From contig JALONF010000110.1 in NCBI GenBank assembly GCA_025455085.1, positions 1 through 8,606 on the forward strand: a stretch of 8,606 nt of DNA, read 5' to 3'. Shown here one piece after another: positions 6,092 through 8,606 of this stretch (its first letter is position 1; the number at the start of each line of letters is the position of its first letter). The notes beneath the pieces are model-generated. The model was given only the letters and a program-made list of their open reading frames with translations, had not been told where the DNA came from and made no database searches. Source of the DNA: Ignavibacteriaceae bacterium. Its GTDB lineage: Bacteria > Bacteroidota > Ignavibacteria > Ignavibacteriales > Ignavibacteriaceae. The position numbers and the translations under genes were made by a program.

Positions 6092-6988
6092 CTATTGAAG
6101 CAACTTTTTTGCCTCAGCAAGTTCTATTAATTTTTCTTCTCCAACTTCGGGATATTCTAATTCCAGAGATGCGAGAGCATCAATAACGGCTGCGGCTACT
6201 ACCAATCTCGTAAACCATTTATTGTCTGCAGGCACAACGTACCACGGTGAATGTTTTGTTGCAGTGTTTCGAATCATATCCTCATACGCTTTCATATACT
6301 CATCCCAGTGTCCGCGTTCTTTTGCATCCGCTGAAGAAAATTTCCAGTTCTTTTCAGGGTTATCAATACGTTCAAGAAATCTTTTTTTCTGTTCTTCTTT
6401 AGAAACGTGGAGAAAGAACTTCCTTACAACCGTTCCGTTCCTGGATAAATATTTTTCAAAATTTCGTATGTCTTGAAATCTTTCATCCCAGATGTTTTTT
6501 GTGACAAGTTTCTCAGGCAGTTTTTGTTTTGCGAGAATTTCTTCGTGCACTCTAACAACAAGAGTTTCCTCGTAATAGCTTCTGTTGAAAATACCAATTC
6601 GTCCTCTTTCAGGTAACCGTTTCATGCATCTCCACATATAATCATGATCAAGATCTTCACTGGTGGGAGCTTTAAATGAAAATACCTGACAGCCTTGCGG
6701 ATTTATTCCTGACATAACATGCTTAATAGCACCATCCTTTCCTGCAGCATCCATTGCTTGAAAAATCAACAGAACGGACCATCGATCCTGGGCATAAAGC
6801 TTGTCCTGTAATTCTGCAAGCAGTTCAATTCCGTCTTGAAGAGTTTCCTTTGCTCTTGGTTTGTCTTCAGATTTCAGATTGAGTGTATCTGTAGGATCAA
6901 TATGCTTGAGACGAAAGTCTTTTCCATCCGTTATCCTAAAAGGTTTTACAAATTTTTTTGCTCTTTTAATAGATTCTTTTTTCTTCAT
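6092..6988 (-). CDS. ppk2: Polyphosphate kinase 2 family, polyphosphate:nucleotide phosphotransferase
   Basis: This one-domain enzyme of 298 residues is the usual PPK2 length. Walker A is MDAAGKDGA (79-87, with K84), preceded by the strand LLIFQA. The FKAP segment (105-108) follows NPQGCQVFS. Walker B lies in GIFNRSYYEE (132-141). The lid region is about 214-237 (NWKF then ERGHWDEYMKAYED). The HVMSGxNPQG, FKAP and IFNRSYYEE set matches the PPK2 subfamily often called class III, whose characterised members phosphorylate AMP and ADP from polyphosphate. The direction and preferred nucleotide here are inferred. It is probably cytoplasmic, with a basic N-terminus. A textbook AAGGAGGAT ribosome site sits 6 bases before the ATG at 6988. 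It is the first gene of the run that continues with the Ca2+/H+ antiporter and directly follows the efflux operon's terminator. Confidence 0.93.
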   Translation of the reverse strand: MKKKESIKRAKKFVKPFRITDGKDFRLKHIDPTDTLNLKSEDKPRAKETLQDGIELLAELQDKLYAQDRWSVLLIFQAMDAAGKDGAIKHVMSGINPQGCQVFSFKAPTSEDLDHDYMWRCMKRLPERGRIGIFNRSYYEETLVVRVHEEILAKQKLPEKLVTKNIWDERFQDIRNFEKYLSRNGTVVRKFFLHVSKEEQKKRFLERIDNPEKNWKFSSADAKERGHWDEYMKAYEDMIRNTATKHSPWYVVPADNKWFTRLVVAAAVIDALASLELEYPEVGEEKLIELAEAKKLLQ

Positions 6989-7003
6989 TGATTTATCCTC
7001 CTT

Positions 7004-7044
7004 AAAAAATGAAAATCCCCGCTCTATAAAAAGATTGGGGATTT
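7004..7044 (-). terminator. Rho-independent terminator of the efflux operon
   Basis: On the minus strand AAATCCCC (7044-7037) pairs perfectly with GGGGATTT (7020-7013). The loop is 16 bases, and a T-run lies at 7009-7004. It begins 27 bases after the outer-membrane factor's stop and ends directly against the ppk2 ribosome site. It most simply ends the efflux transcript. Because ppk2's own promoter must then lie within about 80 bases or overlap it, it could also act as a read-through control point. Confidence 0.75.
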
Positions 7045-7070
7045 AATTTCTAGTCGGCGTTTAAATTAAA

Positions 7071-8462
7071 TTATTCATTTCCATTTTCAGATGGCTGTTC
7101 ATCAACAGGGTTCATCGGCTGATAAGATTCATAAGCTGTTTTATCAAGCCAGCCACCAGCCAGCGAACTGAATATTCCTACAGCGCTTTTCATTAAAGTT
7201 GCTCTTGATTGGACATAACCTAGTTCTGAATTAAATAGATTTCTTTCAGCATCAAGGACTTCAAGGTAGCTTGTTGCACCTTCTTCATACCTCATATTAG
7301 ACAAGTTATAATATGTGGTGATTGCTTCCAGTCTCTTTCCATCTGAAAAATAAATTTCTTCAGTCTTTTTCCTTTCCACCAAAGCATTCTGTGCATCACT
7401 AAACGCTGTCTGTACTGATTTTATATAATTGAAGAAAGCCTGTCTCTGAATTGCCTCAGCTGACTCAACCTGACTTGAAATTTCTCCCGCACGAAAAATA
7501 GGTGCAAGCAGACTACCACCAGCATTCCATACAAATGAACTCGGCTCAAAAAGTTTGGTAATATCATTGTTCGAAAAGCCAATCAAACCTGTCAATGATA
7601 ATGACGGATAATAAAGTGATTTAACTACACCTATTCTTGCATTCGCAGCAATCAACTGCTGTTCGGCTTCGAGTACATCGGGTCTTCTTTCAAGTAATGT
7701 AGATGGAAGACTTTCGGGAATCTCAGGAAGAATTAAACCATTAATCATTTGACCACGTGGGATTGGTCCAGGATTTCTTCCAAGCAAAACACTTATTGCA
7801 TTTTCTAACTGGACAATACTTTTTTCAATTAAAGGGATCTGTGATTTTGCATACCAGTACTCGGATTCCAGCTGACTTATTTCAAGTTGTGATATGTCAC
7901 CTTTTTCCCATCTCAGTTGAAAAAGTTCCAAGGATTTAGCACGTGAGTCTACTGTTCTGTTTGCTATTTCAAGTTGAGCATCAAGAGAAAGCAAATCAAA
8001 GTAACTATCCGCAAGGGCAGCTTCATTTGCACGACGGATTTTTCCCCAGATATCAATTTCCCAGAATGCTGATAAGTTTACATTGAATCTATTATCACGG
8101 AATTTAACTCCCCGAGAATTTGATTCACCAATCTGTCCTGCTACACCTGCATCAAACTTCGGATAGTAATTAGATTCTTCAACTCCATACAAGCCCATAT
8201 ACTGATCAACTCTGGCTGCTGCTATTTTTATATCATTATTTTCCTGAACAGCAGTTTTAATTAAGTAAGTTAGAACTGTATCACCGAACAACTCCCACCA
8301 GGTAATATCGGCTAACGCAAGTGCGAGACTATCTTCAACTGTATAACCCTGCATCAAAAGTGTACTATCGGGCATTTGCAGATCCGGTCGTACATAATCA
8401 GGACCAACTGAACAACCGATAATAAAAATTAGGAACGAAATTGAAATAAATATTTTTTTCAT
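7071..8462 (-). CDS. Outer-membrane efflux lipoprotein, OprM/NodT-type TolC family
   Basis: Residues 1-16 are a lipoprotein signal ending in a FIIGC lipobox, with the lipidated Cys at 17, followed by the typical VGPDYVRP. Two TolC-type repeats follow. The first runs from about 55 to 240 with AFWEIDIWGKIRRANEAA; the second includes LLERRPDVLEAEQQLIAANA (257-276), PIFRAG (321-326) and SYLEVLDAERNLF (398-410), ending near GGW (436-438). This protein is the outer-membrane channel of a tripartite RND pump. The second helical hairpin is full length, but the first goes from ANEAAL straight to ADSYFDLLSLD (junction near residue 150). About 21 residues present in OprM relatives are missing, which may disturb the tunnel. 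Start ATG at 8462 has a strong AAAGGAGGA site 5 bases upstream and overlaps the permease stop by one base (TGATG), so the two are co-translated. Confidence 0.93.
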   Translation of the reverse strand: MKKIFISISFLIFIIGCSVGPDYVRPDLQMPDSTLLMQGYTVEDSLALALADITWWELFGDTVLTYLIKTAVQENNDIKIAAARVDQYMGLYGVEESNYYPKFDAGVAGQIGESNSRGVKFRDNRFNVNLSAFWEIDIWGKIRRANEAALADSYFDLLSLDAQLEIANRTVDSRAKSLELFQLRWEKGDISQLEISQLESEYWYAKSQIPLIEKSIVQLENAISVLLGRNPGPIPRGQMINGLILPEIPESLPSTLLERRPDVLEAEQQLIAANARIGVVKSLYYPSLSLTGLIGFSNNDITKLFEPSSFVWNAGGSLLAPIFRAGEISSQVESAEAIQRQAFFNYIKSVQTAFSDAQNALVERKKTEEIYFSDGKRLEAITTYYNLSNMRYEEGATSYLEVLDAERNLFNSELGYVQSRATLMKSAVGIFSSLAGGWLDKTAYESYQPMNPVDEQPSENGNE

Positions 8463-8606
8463 CAGTCTCCTCCTTTCTCTTCTGATCCAGGATTATGTTC
8501 AGTAACTGGAGAAGGTTCTTTAGTTTTTTTCTCACGAACAAAATATTTTTCTACCATAACAAAAAGAGAAGGAATAATATAAATTGCTAGAGATGTGGCA
8601 ATCAGA
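8462..8606 (-). CDS. RND efflux permease (AcrB/HAE1 type), C-terminal fragment
   Basis: Only the final 47 residues are in the window; the gene continues beyond base 8606. The peptide opens with LIATSLAIYIIPSLFVMVEK, the last membrane helix of hydrophobe/amphiphile RND permeases (compare the usual GGM..AT..AIFFVPVLFVLV.). It then runs into a charged, disordered Lys/Glu/Pro tail ending GGD. Its TGA overlaps the outer-membrane factor's ATG. RND pumps use the proton gradient to expel drugs, bile-like compounds or metals; the substrate cannot be told from this end. A membrane-fusion protein gene is expected upstream, outside the window. Confidence 0.85.
   Translation of the reverse strand, partial: LIATSLAIYIIPSLFVMVEKYFVREKKTKEPSPVTEHNPGSEEKGGD

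Overview
The window is AT-rich bacterial DNA in which every gene I can support lies on the minus strand, so transcription runs from high to low coordinates. The protein families point to the FCB group: a large AsmA-like envelope protein, an aromatic-rich outer-membrane barrel with an SxS|Q-type signal peptide, and an RND/outer-membrane-factor efflux pair. Very clear AAGGAGGA Shine-Dalgarno sites before two genes and a sigma70-like TTGACT/TATTTT promoter fit an Ignavibacteria-like lineage better than Bacteroidia, which mostly lack SD sites. This placement is inference.

Layout in transcription order. (1) 8606-7071 is the end of an RND efflux operon: the last 47 residues of an AcrB/HAE1-type permease overlap by one base with an OprM/NodT-type outer-membrane lipoprotein. 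A rho-independent terminator follows at about 7044-7004. (2) 6988-3646 is a tight four-gene run: a PPK2-family polyphosphate kinase, a CaxA-type Ca2+/H+ antiporter, a VIT1/CCC1-like membrane protein, and a small acidic outer-membrane beta-barrel of unknown function. Gaps are 48 bases, 2 bases and a 4-base ATGA overlap. (3) 3559-598 is an AsmA-family gene, possibly with its own promoter, split into two frames near 1440-1495. (4) 597-105 is a 493-base gene-free stretch with several hairpins and a good promoter candidate. It leads into (5) the first 34 codons of an M20-type metallopeptidase, running off the window at base 1.

The most interesting reading is that the central run combines polyphosphate chemistry with a Ca2+/H+ exchanger and a relative of vacuolar iron/manganese transporters. 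These are the functional classes found together in yeast vacuoles and acidocalcisomes, here apparently in one bacterial operon with a new outer-membrane protein. Two further points need checking. The AsmA gene carries a +1 frameshift. The outer-membrane efflux protein appears to lack 21 residues (three heptads) from one helix of its periplasmic tunnel while the partner helix is full length.
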